Assembly: GCA_016927175.1 (NCBI GenBank)
Contig: JAFGNC010000316.1
Coordinates: 1-25,798 of the forward strand
Source: Gammaproteobacteria bacterium
GTDB taxonomy: Bacteria > Pseudomonadota > Gammaproteobacteria > Steroidobacterales > Rariloculaceae
Direction: 5' to 3'
DNA length: 25,798 nt
Shown here: positions 7,304 through 16,136 of the stretch, piece by piece
How positions within the stretch are numbered: the stretch's first letter is position 1
Layout of the letters: every line of letters begins with the position of its first letter
The notes under the pieces: generated by a model
What the model was told of the DNA's origin: nothing
What the model saw: only the letters and a program-made list of their open reading frames with translations
Databases searched by the model: none
Position numbers and translations under genes: made by a program

Positions 7304-8317
7304 TCACCAGCGCCCGAGGTTCGGTCGGAAATCGACTCCCATCGCCGCGTCGTAGTATTTCAGGCTCGCGCTCATCGGCGGCGCCGCGCGATCCAGCCGC
7401 TCGGCATCCTCGGTGGTCAGCTCGACGGCGGCCGCGCCGAGATTGTCGGTGAGCTGCTCCATCGTCCGCGGCCCGATGATCGGCGCCGTGATGCCGGGCT
7501 GCGCGGCGTTCCAGGCGAGCGCGATCTGCGACGGGGTGCAGCCCTTGTCTTTCGCGACCGCCACGACGGCCTCGATGACGTCGAAAGCCTGCGGCGTCAC
7601 GGGCCGGTCGAAATTGTCCTTGCCGCCCTGCCAGCGGCCCTCGGCGCTCTGATCGTCGCGCCGGTACTTGCCCGTCAGGAGCCCGCCGCACAGCGGGCCC
7701 CACGGGATCACGGCGATACCGAAGCTGCGCGCGGCCGGCAGCACCTCGCGCTCGGCCGTGCGGTCGAGCAGGTGAAACGTCGGCTGCTCGGACACGAAGC
7801 GGTTGAGTCCCAGGCTGCTCGATGCCCACAGCGCCTCGACGATCTTCCAAGCCGCGAACATGCTCGTGCCGATGTAGCGGACCTTCCCGGCCCGAATCAG
7901 ATCGTCCAACGCGCGCAGCGTCTCGTCGATCGGGACGTCCGCCTGTGCGCGATGCAGCTGATACAGGTCGATCCAGTCGGTCTTCAGGCGGCGCAGCGAA
8001 TCCTCGCACGCCATGATCAGATGCCGCCGGCTCAGCCCGCGGGCGTTCGGATCGTTCTGATCCTGCGGCAGAAAGGCCTTCGTCGCGAGCACGGTGCGCT
8101 GCCGCCGCCCGTCCTTCGCGAGCGCCTTGCCGACGATGCGCTCGCTTTCGCCCGCCGCATACGCGTTGGCCGTATCGACGAAGTTGATGCCGGCGTCGAG
8201 CGCATGCTCGATCATCTCGATCGAATCCGCTTCGCCGGTGCGCCTGCCGAACATCATCGTGCCGAGGCAGAGCTGACTGACTTTGACGCCCGTGCGCCCG
8301 AGGTTGCGGTATTCCAT
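7304..8317 (-). CDS. Aldo/keto reductase family oxidoreductase
   Basis: NAD(P)H-dependent reductase of carbonyl compounds with a TIM-barrel fold, cytoplasmic. The protein (337 aa) begins MEYRNLGRTGVKVSQLCLGT, a typical N-terminus of the YajO / Kv-beta-like subgroup. The catalytic tetrad is visible as Asp48 and Tyr53 (NFVDTANAY), Lys80 (VLATK) and His122 (YQLHRAQ). The C-terminal half carries the cofactor segments IPWGPLCGGLLTGKY and APIIGPRTMEQLTDNL. The start at 8317 is chosen because a purine-rich GAAGGAA lies upstream and the family begins at this point; the longer frame to 8383 is unsupported. It is followed 115 bp later by the Nramp-like gene and is divergent from the AsmA gene. Natural substrate unknown. 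Confidence 0.9.
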   Translation of the reverse strand: MEYRNLGRTGVKVSQLCLGTMMFGRRTGEADSIEMIEHALDAGINFVDTANAYAAGESERIVGKALAKDGRRQRTVLATKAFLPQDQNDPNARGLSRRHLIMACEDSLRRLKTDWIDLYQLHRAQADVPIDETLRALDDLIRAGKVRYIGTSMFAAWKIVEALWASSSLGLNRFVSEQPTFHLLDRTAEREVLPAARSFGIAVIPWGPLCGGLLTGKYRRDDQSAEGRWQGGKDNFDRPVTPQAFDVIEAVVAVAKDKGCTPSQIALAWNAAQPGITAPIIGPRTMEQLTDNLGAAAVELTTEDAERLDRAAPPMSASLKYYDAAMGVDFRPNLGRW

Positions 8318-8357
8318 GCTCGCCTGTTCCTTCCCGAAGTGATCAGAGGATTTTAAC

Positions 8358-8399
8358 GTGACGCGGGTCACACGTGCGGCCACCGCTGCGGCAGCGGTG
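8358..8399. promoter_or_regulatory. Two inverted repeats between the divergent AKR and AsmA genes
   Basis: GTGAC-GCGG-GTCAC (8358-8371) is followed by CACCGCTG-CGG-CAGCGGTG (8381-8399), an 8-bp perfect hairpin. Both are in the 158-bp divergent intergenic region, where operators are expected. No regulator gene is adjacent and no function is assigned. Confidence 0.3.
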
Positions 8400-8475
8400 C
8401 GGGAAACGTGCGCCGCGCGATGAGATAATCGTCTTCTCGAACCGTTTCCGGTCGCAGGGGCCAGGAACCGACGCC

Positions 8476-11385
8476 GTGAGACTACTGAAGATCATTGCGG
8501 CCGCGCTGGCGGCGATCGTCGTGCTGCTGATCGCAGCGGCCGCACTCCTCGTCTGGCGGTTCGATCCGAACGACTACAAAGCCTACGTGACGGACTGGGT
8601 AGAGCAGCGCACGGGCCGCACGCTCGTCCTCGAGGACGATCTGCAGCTCAGCTTCTTCCCGTGGCTCGCGGTCGAGGCCGGCGGCGTCGCCGTCGGCAAC
8701 GCCGAAGGTTTCGGCGCCGCCGAGCCGTTTGCGACCGTCGAGCGGCTGGCGGCCGAGGTCGAGCTGCTTCCCCTGCTCTCCCGGCGCGTCGAGATCGGCA
8801 CGATCCGCCTCGACGGGCTGCGCTTGAACCTCGCGCGCGACGCCGACGGCCGCGGCAACTGGGAAGACCTCGCCGGCGGCGGTGCGGCGGACGGCGGCTC
8901 CGCGGGCTCGCCCGACGGCGCCTGGACGGAGGACCTCGACGTCGAAGCCATCGTGATCCGTGACGGCGCCGTCAACTGGCGCGAGGACACCGACCGGCTG
9001 CGATACGCCGCGAGCGGCATCTCCGTCGAGACCGGCCGGATCGCGCGCGGCGAGCCCGTGGACGTGTCCCTCAGCGCCGATGTCCTCGACGTCGAGTCTG
9101 AGCGCACTTACCGGGTGAGCTCGCGCTCGGCCGTGCTCGTCGGCGCGGGCACGGGCGGCGCAGACGGCGATGAGGCCGTCGCGCTGAGCGGCTTCGCGCT
9201 CGAGCTCGCGGTCACCGAGCGGGATGGCGCCGATATCGCGGGCGGGACACTCGCAGCGGGCGCCGTCCGTGCCGCCGCCGACGGCCGCGTCGAAATCGCG
9301 GACGCACGTCTCGAGTCGCGTCTGCCCGGCGGCGTGAACGCGGCGGCCGGCTGGACGCTCGCGGCCTTCGATCCCGGCGCCGGCTCCCTCGCGACGGAGG
9401 GCCTGCGCACCGAAGTGGCCGGCATCGCCGCCGAGTGGCAGCTCGCAGGCGAGAATCTGATCGACCGGCCACGGGCCGAGGGCTCGGCGCGCATCGCGTC
9501 GGCGCCGCTCGCCGGCGCGCTCGACGCGCTCGACATCGAGCCGCCGCAGGGCGTCGACCCCGCAGCGCTCGGCGAGGTAAGCGCCGACGTTGCGTTCACG
9601 TTCGCGCTCGCGCCCCCGGGCGGCAGCGGCGGCGGCATCGATCTCGGCCCGTACCGGCTCGAAGCTCTGACGGCCCGGATCGACGACCTTCGGGCGCTCG
9701 GCGTCACGCTCGATGCGGAAGCTGCGCTCGACGGCGCGAGATTGACCGGCAACGTCGTCGTGCCCGCCTTCACGCCGGTCGAGCCGCTGACGGCGCTCGG
9801 CCGGGCGTATGCGCCCGAAGCCCTCGATCTCGGCGCGCTCGATCGGGTCGCGGCGTCCGCCCGCTTCGACTGGGACGCGGAGACCGGGCGCATCGCGCTC
9901 GACGAGGTCCGCGCGGAGCTTCTCGGCGCCACGCTGACGGGCGAGGTGGAGCGCACGGCCGATGCCGGCACCGCCTCCTACCGCGGCACCGTCGCGACGA
10001 CGGGCATTGCGCCGGACCGGCTCGCGCGCCTCCTGGGCGACATGCTGCCAGCGACGATCTCCCCGGCCGAGCTCGGCACGCTCGCGCTCGACACGCGGTT
10101 CGCATACGACGCGGGCGCAGACCGCGCGACGCTCGATCAGCTGTCGCTCGAGGCTTTCGGCCTCGCCGCGGCCGGCCGCGCGACGGTCAGCGGCGTCACC
10201 GGCTCGCCGGCGCTGACCGGCGAGGCGCGCGTCGAAGCTTTCTCGCCGCGCGACCTGATGCGGCGCTTCGGCCAGAGCGTTCCGGAAACGTCCGACGACG
10301 CGGCGCTGCGCCGCGCCATCATCGCAACGCGTTTCGACGTCGATTCCGAGCGCGCCCGCTTCACGAATCTCGACATGACCCTCGACGACAGCCGCATCAC
10401 GGGCGATTTCGCCGTGACGAGCTTCGAGCAGCTCGGCTACTCCTTCGCGCTCGCGATCGACCGCGTGGACGCCGACCGCTACCTGCCGCCGCGCGCAGAA
10501 GACGTGCCCGCCGACGCGCCCGCCGATGCGCCGACTGCCGGCGACATCGAGCTGCCGGCAGAGGCGCTGCACGGCATCAGGCTCGACGGCCGCGTCGAGG
10601 TCGGCGAGCTGCGGCTCGCCGGACTCGACTTTCAGGACGTCGCGACCGGCATCGAGACCGGCAACGGCCGGGGGCGGTTGCATTCGGCCGGCGCGAAACT
10701 CTACGGCGGCGAGTTCGCGGGCAGCTTCGACGTGCGGGCGGACGGCGAGGATCGCGGGCTGACGCTGACGGGCGAGGCGACCGGCATCGCCCTCGAGCCC
10801 ATCATCGTCGCGCTGACGGGCGACGCCAACGTCAGCGGCACGGGCGACTTCGACCTGAACCTGTCCGGCCGCGGCGCGACGATCATCGACAACGTCCGCA
10901 GCGCGAGCGGCACCGTCGCGTTTGCGCTGCGGTCGGGCGCGATAGAAGGCTTCAACCTCGGCCGCGCGCTGTGCGCCGTCTACAACGCGACGCAGCGGGC
11001 CGCGGCGCCGCCCGAACGGCCGGACGTCACGGAGTACGAGGTCATTCGAGGGTCCGCAACGGTCACGAACGGCGTCGCGTCGAGCCCGGATCTGCTCGCG
11101 CGCGCATCGTTCATGGACGTGAGCGGCGCCGGCGCGCTGACGCTCGCCGAGCAGCGGCTCGACTACGAGCTCGAGGCGAAGCTGACCGGCTCGATCGGCA
11201 TCCCGGGCTGCGAGACCATGGACCCGCTGATCGGCGAGTCCATTCCGTTGACGCTGCGCGGCACGGTCACCGATCCCGAGATCCGGCCGGACTTCAGCGA
11301 GATCATCGAAAGGCGAGTCCGGGATGCAGTCGAGGACCGCCTGCGCGAGCGGGTTCAGGACCGGCTGCGGGACCTGCTGCAATAA
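8476..11385 (+). CDS. AsmA family protein
   Basis: Large envelope protein of 969 aa, anchored in the inner membrane by an N-terminal segment (LLKIIAAALAAIVVLLIAAAAL). A long periplasmic part follows that begins with the AsmA signature (WRFDPNDYKAYVTDWVEQRTGRTLVLEDDLQLSFFPWLAVEAGG). The C-terminal region GTGDFDLNLSGRG, then EGFNLGRALCAVYN, and LTGSIGIPGC near the end, is the conserved AsmA C-terminal domain. Proteins of this family are thought to bridge the periplasm and move phospholipid or affect outer-membrane assembly; that role is family knowledge. The start is GTG 8476, with CAGGA about 9 bp upstream and the membrane anchor immediately after; the frame extends upstream to 8374 without a signal. 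The downstream gene, 84 bp on, is PBP1b, also an envelope gene. Confidence 0.9.
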   Translation: MRLLKIIAAALAAIVVLLIAAAALLVWRFDPNDYKAYVTDWVEQRTGRTLVLEDDLQLSFFPWLAVEAGGVAVGNAEGFGAAEPFATVERLAAEVELLPLLSRRVEIGTIRLDGLRLNLARDADGRGNWEDLAGGGAADGGSAGSPDGAWTEDLDVEAIVIRDGAVNWREDTDRLRYAASGISVETGRIARGEPVDVSLSADVLDVESERTYRVSSRSAVLVGAGTGGADGDEAVALSGFALELAVTERDGADIAGGTLAAGAVRAAADGRVEIADARLESRLPGGVNAAAGWTLAAFDPGAGSLATEGLRTEVAGIAAEWQLAGENLIDRPRAEGSARIASAPLAGALDALDIEPPQGVDPAALGEVSADVAFTFALAPPGGSGGGIDLGPYRLEALTARIDDLRALGVTLDAEAALDGARLTGNVVVPAFTPVEPLTALGRAYAPEALDLGALDRVAASARFDWDAETGRIALDEVRAELLGATLTGEVERTADAGTASYRGTVATTGIAPDRLARLLGDMLPATISPAELGTLALDTRFAYDAGADRATLDQLSLEAFGLAAAGRATVSGVTGSPALTGEARVEAFSPRDLMRRFGQSVPETSDDAALRRAIIATRFDVDSERARFTNLDMTLDDSRITGDFAVTSFEQLGYSFALAIDRVDADRYLPPRAEDVPADAPADAPTAGDIELPAEALHGIRLDGRVEVGELRLAGLDFQDVATGIETGNGRGRLHSAGAKLYGGEFAGSFDVRADGEDRGLTLTGEATGIALEPIIVALTGDANVSGTGDFDLNLSGRGATIIDNVRSASGTVAFALRSGAIEGFNLGRALCAVYNATQRAAAPPERPDVTEYEVIRGSATVTNGVASSPDLLARASFMDVSGAGALTLAEQRLDYELEAKLTGSIGIPGCETMDPLIGESIPLTLRGTVTDPEIRPDFSEIIERRVRDAVEDRLRERVQDRLRDLLQ

Positions 11386-11469
11386 CTTTCGTCAGCGCAC
11401 GCATCGATCACCGCGCAAACTCGGCCGCCAGTTATGGAACAATGGGCGCCGTTTTGAACGGACGACGCA

Positions 11470-13839
11470 GTGGCTTCTCGTAAGAAAAAGACGACGGCGA
11501 AGAAGAAGACGGCCGGCCGCGGGCGCAAGCGACCGACGAAGTCCCGCAAGCGCCGCTCCGGCCGCGGACGCTGGCTGGGCGCCGCGGCGCTCGCGCTGAT
11601 GCTCGCGGGCGCGGCCGTCGCCGCCTACGTCGCGACGGTCAGCATCACGGTCAGCCGCGAGTTCGAGGCACGGCGCTGGGACGTGCCTGCGCAGGTATAC
11701 GCGACGCCGCTCGAGCTCTACGCCGGCCGGCGGCTCGCTCCGGACGCGCTCGTCGCCGAATTGCGCCGGCTCGGATACCAGGAGTCCCCCGCCGCGGACA
11801 GGCCGGGGCGTTATCGGCAGCGCGGCGCGATTCTCGAGCTGACGACGCGCGCGTACCGCTACACGGACGAGACGCAGCCGGCACAGAGCGTCGCGATCGA
11901 GTTCGCGAACGGCCGCATCGCGGCGATCGACGGCCCGCGCGGCGCTCCGCTCGCCCTGCTGCGCCTCGACCCGCTGAGGATCGGCAGCATCTTCCCGGCG
12001 CACGGCGAGGACCGGCTGATCGTCGCGCCGGAAGATCTCCCGCCGCTGCTCGTCGAAACGCTGAAGGCCGTCGAGGACCGCCGCTTCGACGAGCACCACG
12101 GCATCGACGTCATCGCAGTGCTGCGCGCCGCGCTCGTGAATCTGCGCGCCGGCGAGATCCGGCAGGGCGCAAGCACGCTGACGCAGCAGCTCGTCCGCAG
12201 CTATTTCCTGAGCAACGCCCGCACGTGGGAACGCAAGCTGCGCGAGGCCGTCATGGCGATCGCGCTCGAGCTGCACTACGACAAGGACGAGCTGATGCAG
12301 GCCTACGTCAACGAGGTCTATCTCGCGCAGGATGGGCGCCGCGCGATCCACGGCTTCGGGCTCGGCAGTCAGTTCTACTTCGGCAAGCCCCTGCCCGAGC
12401 TCGAGCTGCACGAGCTCGCCCTGCTCGTCGCGCAGGTCCGCGGGCCGACGTACTACAACCCGCAGCGCCATCCCGAGCGGGCGCTCGCGCGCCGCAACCT
12501 GGTTCTCGAGCAGATGCGCGCGCAGGGGCTGATCGACGCAGCTCAGCAGGCCGCCGCGGCAAAGCGCGAGCTCGACGTCGTGGCGGACGCGGGCCGCAGC
12601 TCGAGCTATTACGCCGGTTATCTGGATCTCGTGCGCAGACAGCTCTACGCGGAGTATCCGCGCGACGAGCTCGAGCGGCGGGGGCTGACCGTGCTGACGA
12701 CGCTCGATCCCGCCGTGCAGTCCTCGGCCGAGGCCGCGCTGATCGAGGAGCTCGACGCGCTCGAGAACGGCCGCGCCGCCGACTCGCCGGCGCTCGACGG
12801 CGCCGTCGTCGTCACGAGCCCTCACAATGCCGAAGTCCTGGCGCTGGTCGGCAGCCGCAAGACGGGCTACGACGGCTTCAATCGGGCGCTCGACGCGCGG
12901 CGGCAGATCGGCTCGCTGATCAAGCCGGCGGTGTACCTGGCCGCGCTCGAAAGCGGGCGCTATTCGCTCGCGTCGCTGATCGACGATTCACCGATCAGCA
13001 TCGAGCTCGACAACGGCACGCTGTGGTCGCCGCGTAATTTCAGCGGCGAGGCGCATGGCCACGTGCCGCTGGTTCGGGCACTGGCGGAGTCGTTCAACAT
13101 GGCGACGGTGCGCCTCGGCATGGACGTCGGCGTCGACGCGGTCGCGAAGCTGCTCGTGCGCCTCGGCCTGCAGCACGAGCCCCGGCATTTTCCGTCGCTG
13201 CTGCTCGGGGCGATCGAGCTGACGCCGTACGAGGTCGCCGGCATCTACAACACGCTCGCGAACGGAGGATTCAGCATTCCGCTCCGCGCCGTGCGCGCAG
13301 TCGTCGACGAGAAGGGCGAGCTCGTGCAGCGCTATCCGCTTTCGATCGAGGAGGCAGCGGACGCGGAGAGCGTCTACGCGCTGAATCAGGCGCTCGTGCA
13401 GGTCATGGAGCGCGGCACCGGCGTCACGGCGCGGCGCGGCGCGGCGGCGCGTGTCACGGTCGCGGGCAAGACCGGCACGTCCGACGACCTGCGCGACAGC
13501 TGGTTCGCGGGCTTCACGAGCGACAAGCTGGTCGTGACCTGGGTCGGCAACGACGACAACCGCGCCACCGGCCTGACCGGCGCCACCGGTGCGGCGCGGG
13601 TGTGGACGCGCGTCATCGATGCGCTCGACGTGGCGTCGTACGCGCCGCCCCCGCCGGCCGATGCGAACCTGATTCCGATCGATTACGGTACCGGGCTCGA
13701 GACCGAAGCGAGCTGCCCGGACGCGGTGTTGCTGCCGGTGCCGGCAGAGGCCGAGCCCCCGCGAGCGCGCGGCTGCGGCAGCACGAAGACCCGCATAGGG
13801 TCCGGCATCCGGGACTGGCTGCGCGACAGGCTGAACTGA
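11470..13839 (+). CDS. mrcB: Penicillin-binding protein 1B, bifunctional peptidoglycan synthase
   Basis: Polymerises glycan strands and cross-links stem peptides in the periplasm. The protein (789 aa) starts at GTG 11470 with a very basic cytoplasmic tail (RKKKTTAKKKTAGRGRKR), then a membrane helix (about 35-58). A UB2H-like domain follows (about 70-165; VPAQVYATPLELYAG), the docking site for outer-membrane activator LpoB in E. coli. The glycosyltransferase family 51 domain has EDRRFDEHHG with catalytic Glu202, and QGASTLTQQLVR. The transpeptidase has Ser482 in SLIK, SFN at 541-543 and KTG at 667-669, so both activities look intact. The C-terminus has a short Pro/Ala-rich tail with two cysteines (ASCPDAV and RGCGS). 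I did not see an lpoB-like gene here. Confidence 0.95.
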   Translation: MASRKKKTTAKKKTAGRGRKRPTKSRKRRSGRGRWLGAAALALMLAGAAVAAYVATVSITVSREFEARRWDVPAQVYATPLELYAGRRLAPDALVAELRRLGYQESPAADRPGRYRQRGAILELTTRAYRYTDETQPAQSVAIEFANGRIAAIDGPRGAPLALLRLDPLRIGSIFPAHGEDRLIVAPEDLPPLLVETLKAVEDRRFDEHHGIDVIAVLRAALVNLRAGEIRQGASTLTQQLVRSYFLSNARTWERKLREAVMAIALELHYDKDELMQAYVNEVYLAQDGRRAIHGFGLGSQFYFGKPLPELELHELALLVAQVRGPTYYNPQRHPERALARRNLVLEQMRAQGLIDAAQQAAAAKRELDVVADAGRSSSYYAGYLDLVRRQLYAEYPRDELERRGLTVLTTLDPAVQSSAEAALIEELDALENGRAADSPALDGAVVVTSPHNAEVLALVGSRKTGYDGFNRALDARRQIGSLIKPAVYLAALESGRYSLASLIDDSPISIELDNGTLWSPRNFSGEAHGHVPLVRALAESFNMATVRLGMDVGVDAVAKLLVRLGLQHEPRHFPSLLLGAIELTPYEVAGIYNTLANGGFSIPLRAVRAVVDEKGELVQRYPLSIEEAADAESVYALNQALVQVMERGTGVTARRGAAARVTVAGKTGTSDDLRDSWFAGFTSDKLVVTWVGNDDNRATGLTGATGAARVWTRVIDALDVASYAPPPPADANLIPIDYGTGLETEASCPDAVLLPVPAEAEPPRARGCGSTKTRIGSGIRDWLRDRLN

Positions 13840-13869
13840 TCAGGCGGCCACGTCGAGCGTGGCTCGGTG

Positions 13870-13901
13870 CGGCGCCTGTCGCAGCATCGCGACAGGCGCC
13901 G
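13870..13901. terminator. Strong hairpin downstream of mrcB
   Basis: A perfect 13-bp stem (13870-13882 with 13889-13901; arm core GGCGCCTGTCGC) closes around the 6-nt loop AGCATC, 31 bp after the mrcB stop codon. No T-tract follows, so it may act as a terminator, an mRNA 3' stabiliser, or both. Confidence 0.55.
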
Positions 13902-13995
13902 GCGCCCGCTGCCGGAAGTGAGCCGCGTCAGGTAGCGATCCGGACGCCGCTGAGCTAAGGTCGGCGCCCGTCAGCTACTCTTCGGAGATTTTCCT

Positions 13996-14376
13996 ATGCG
14001 TCGTCGGAACCCGGGTCTTCTGGTCCTGTTGATGATGGGCTCGATGTTTTTCGCGTCGGTGCAGAACGCCGCGTATGCGAAAGTCATCAGCACCGAGCAG
14101 TACTTGAGCGTCGTCGATCGCGAGCAGGCGCTCGCGCAGGTCGAAGCCGTTCTCGCGCGCGAAGACGTGCAGCGTCGGCTGGAGCAGCTCGGCGTCGATC
14201 CGGCCGAGACCGCGGCGCGCGTCGACGCGCTGACGGATGCCGAGCTGGCACAGCTCGCGCAGGATCTCGAGAACCTGCCCGCCGGCGGCAGTCTTCTCGG
14301 CGTGATCGGTGTCGTGTTCGTCGTGCTGCTGATTCTCGAGCTGGTCGGTGTCACGAACGTTTTCAACCGCATCTGA
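13996..14376 (+). CDS. PA2779-like small membrane protein
   Basis: A 126-aa protein with an N-terminal hydrophobic segment (LLVLLMMGSMFFASVQNAAYA, likely a signal peptide ending AYA). A charged, helical middle follows (REQALAQVEAVLAREDVQRRLEQLGVDPAETAARVDALTDAEL). A C-terminal membrane helix (LLGVIGVVFVVLLILELVGV) ends in NVFNRI. This layout matches the family typified by Pseudomonas PA2779, which sits beside a PA2778-like peptidase gene as here. Function is unknown; a link to envelope or secretion is inference. The start ATG 13996 has GGAG 8 bp upstream. Confidence 0.8.
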   Translation: MRRRNPGLLVLLMMGSMFFASVQNAAYAKVISTEQYLSVVDREQALAQVEAVLAREDVQRRLEQLGVDPAETAARVDALTDAELAQLAQDLENLPAGGSLLGVIGVVFVVLLILELVGVTNVFNRI

Positions 14377-14470
14377 CGAACGCTCCCCGCCGTGCGGCGG
14401 GACGAACCACCGCGTCGAGGAGGGCGTCGCCGAAAAAGCGCGCCCGCTCGACGCGGCGTGCGCGCGGCCG

Positions 14471-15430
14471 TTGCGCCGCGCGAGCCGATTCGCGGGCGCG
14501 GCGGCCGCGCTGCTGGCGATCGCGGGCTGCGCTACGGCACCGCGTTTCGATGCCGCTGTCCTCGAGCCGACGGAGCTCGCCGACGTGCCGTTCTTCCCGC
14601 AAACGCAATACCAGTGCGGCCCGGCGGCGCTCGCCACCATCCTGGCGTACGAGGGCGTGCCGGTCGACGCCGGCGACCTCGCGCCTGCGGTTTACGTCGA
14701 AGGGCTGCGCGGCAGCCTGCAGGCCGAGCTGCTCGGCGCGACGCGCCGCCACGGCTTCGTGCCTTACCCGATCGAGGCGACGCCTGAAGCGTTGTTCGAC
14801 GAGGTGGCTGAGGGGAAACCCGTGCTCGTGCTGCAGAACCTCGGCCTGAAACGTCTGCCGGTCTGGCACTACGCCGTCGTGATCGGCTTCGACGACGACA
14901 GCGGCCGGGTGCTGCTGCGCTCCGGCACCGAGCGCCGGCGCGCCGAGCGGCTCGACGGGTTCCTGCGAAGCTGGCGCCTCGGCGGCAACTGGGGCTTCGT
15001 CGCCGCGGCTCCGGGTGAGCTGCCGGCGACCGCGACGCCCGAACGGTACGTGCGTGCCGTGGCCGGCGCCGAAAGCCTGCTTTCTCCCGCCGCGGCCGAC
15101 GCCGCATACGCCGCCGCCGCCGATCGCTGGCCGGAAGAGCCCCTCGCGCTGTTCGCGCTCGCCGGCCGGCATGCGGGCGCCGAACGCTGGGACGCCGCGG
15201 CAACCGCTTATCGAACGCTGTTGCGGGTCGACCCGGATCACGCGGCGGCGCGGAACAACCTCGCGAACGTGCTCGCCGAGCGGGGCTGCCGCGACGAGGC
15301 GCTCCGGCAGGCGCGCGCCGCGCTCGACCTCGTCGGCGACGACAGTCCTTTGCGGCCGGCGATCGAAGACACGGTCGAGTCGCTGTCCGGCACCGGGAGC
15401 GGCCCGGAGCCGGGGCACTGCCGAGCCTGA
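14471..15430 (+). CDS. PA2778-like cysteine peptidase (C39-like) with TPR repeats, lipoprotein
   Basis: A predicted lipoprotein with a papain-like, C39-type peptidase domain followed by tetratricopeptide repeats. The catalytic cysteine is in QYQCGPAALA and the histidine in VWHYAVVIGF, with GFDDDSG after it. The tail (EPLALFALAGRHAGAERWD, DPDHAAARNNLANVLAERG) gives about two TPR units. The start is uncertain. TTG 14471 gives a compact signal (RRASRFAG, then ALLAIAGC lipobox) but has no clear ribosome-binding site. The open frame runs back to a GTG at 14348 inside the upstream gene, which would place the lipobox at residue 61. A GAGGAGGG at 14417-14424 has no standard start codon at the right distance. 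It is paired with the PA2779-like gene upstream. Its substrate is unknown. Confidence 0.78.
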   Translation: MRRASRFAGAAAALLAIAGCATAPRFDAAVLEPTELADVPFFPQTQYQCGPAALATILAYEGVPVDAGDLAPAVYVEGLRGSLQAELLGATRRHGFVPYPIEATPEALFDEVAEGKPVLVLQNLGLKRLPVWHYAVVIGFDDDSGRVLLRSGTERRRAERLDGFLRSWRLGGNWGFVAAAPGELPATATPERYVRAVAGAESLLSPAAADAAYAAAADRWPEEPLALFALAGRHAGAERWDAAATAYRTLLRVDPDHAAARNNLANVLAERGCRDEALRQARAALDLVGDDSPLRPAIEDTVESLSGTGSGPEPGHCRA

Positions 15431-15461
15431 GCCCCGAACGCGCCCCGGCTGCCGCCGCGCT

Positions 15462-16136
15462 TTACAGCAGCGTCGAGTCGTACTCCTGCACGTCCTCGAG
15501 CTCCGCGAGCTGCATCGACGCTGAGATCACGCCTTCCTCGTCGACCGTCACGCTGTCGGCCGGAACGGTGCGGCGTGCGGTCCTGAAAAGCGTGTCGGGA
15601 TCGGTTTCGACGACATAGTGCGTGACGGCGCCCGTATCGCGATCGATCAGCAGCGTCTCGATCTCCCGCTCCGTTTCGCCGGAGAAGTGCATCGGCTCGC
15701 CGATCAGCCGCGACACCAGACGCTGGCGCGCCTGATCCGACGTCAGCTCGAGCTCCTCGGGAGCCTGTGCCGCTTCGGCGTCGTTCAAGACCAGATCCAC
15801 ATCCAGGCTGGCGCCGTGCTCGATCGTGACGTTATCGAAGGTCGCGAACCCGTCTTCGGCGCCGTAGAAGCTCCAGGGATAGGGCGTCTCGTACAGAACG
15901 TACTCGACACGGCTGCCGTCGGCGCTGAGGACCAGGTCCGTTACGGTGCCGACAGGGTTCAGGCCGTTGCTGACGTCCGCGCCGAGAAGCTCCTCCGCGC
16001 CGACGACTTCGCCGCGCATCTCCGACCACTCGTCCAGACTGCCCTGATCCTCCTGCGCATGAACGGCCGTTCCGGCGAGAACCGCCGACAGCGCCGCGGA
16101 CGTGAAGCTCTTCGCGATATTTGGATGCGGTCTCAT
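15462..16136 (-). CDS. Exported PRC-barrel domain protein
   Basis: A 224-aa protein with a cleavable signal peptide (about 28 residues, ending AVHA|QED). Two segments resemble PRC-barrels. The first, at about 45-110, reads LLGADVSNGLNPVGTVTDLVLSADGSRVEYVLYE. The second, at about 132-215, reads SRLIGEPMHFSGETEREIETLLIDRDTGAVTHYVVE. PRC-barrels are best known in photosynthetic reaction centre H subunits and RimM; secreted ones are common in Proteobacteria and mostly uncharacterised. The start is ATG 16136, with AGGAGGT 7 bp upstream; the frame to 16199 is unsupported. The gene is divergent from a LysR regulator 306 bp away, which could control it. Confidence 0.82.
   Translation of the reverse strand: MRPHPNIAKSFTSAALSAVLAGTAVHAQEDQGSLDEWSEMRGEVVGAEELLGADVSNGLNPVGTVTDLVLSADGSRVEYVLYETPYPWSFYGAEDGFATFDNVTIEHGASLDVDLVLNDAEAAQAPEELELTSDQARQRLVSRLIGEPMHFSGETEREIETLLIDRDTGAVTHYVVETDPDTLFRTARRTVPADSVTVDEEGVISASMQLAELEDVQEYDSTLL

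Noticed and set aside
8374..8475. Upstream extension of the AsmA reading frame
   Set aside because: It crosses the divergent intergenic region and places residues before the membrane anchor; GTG 8476 has a good ribosome-binding site.
8482..11382. A 966-residue open frame antisense to the AsmA gene
   Set aside because: It mirrors the real gene along its whole length in a very GC-rich region, where stop codons are rare on the opposite strand. It shows no domain, signal or ribosome-binding site.
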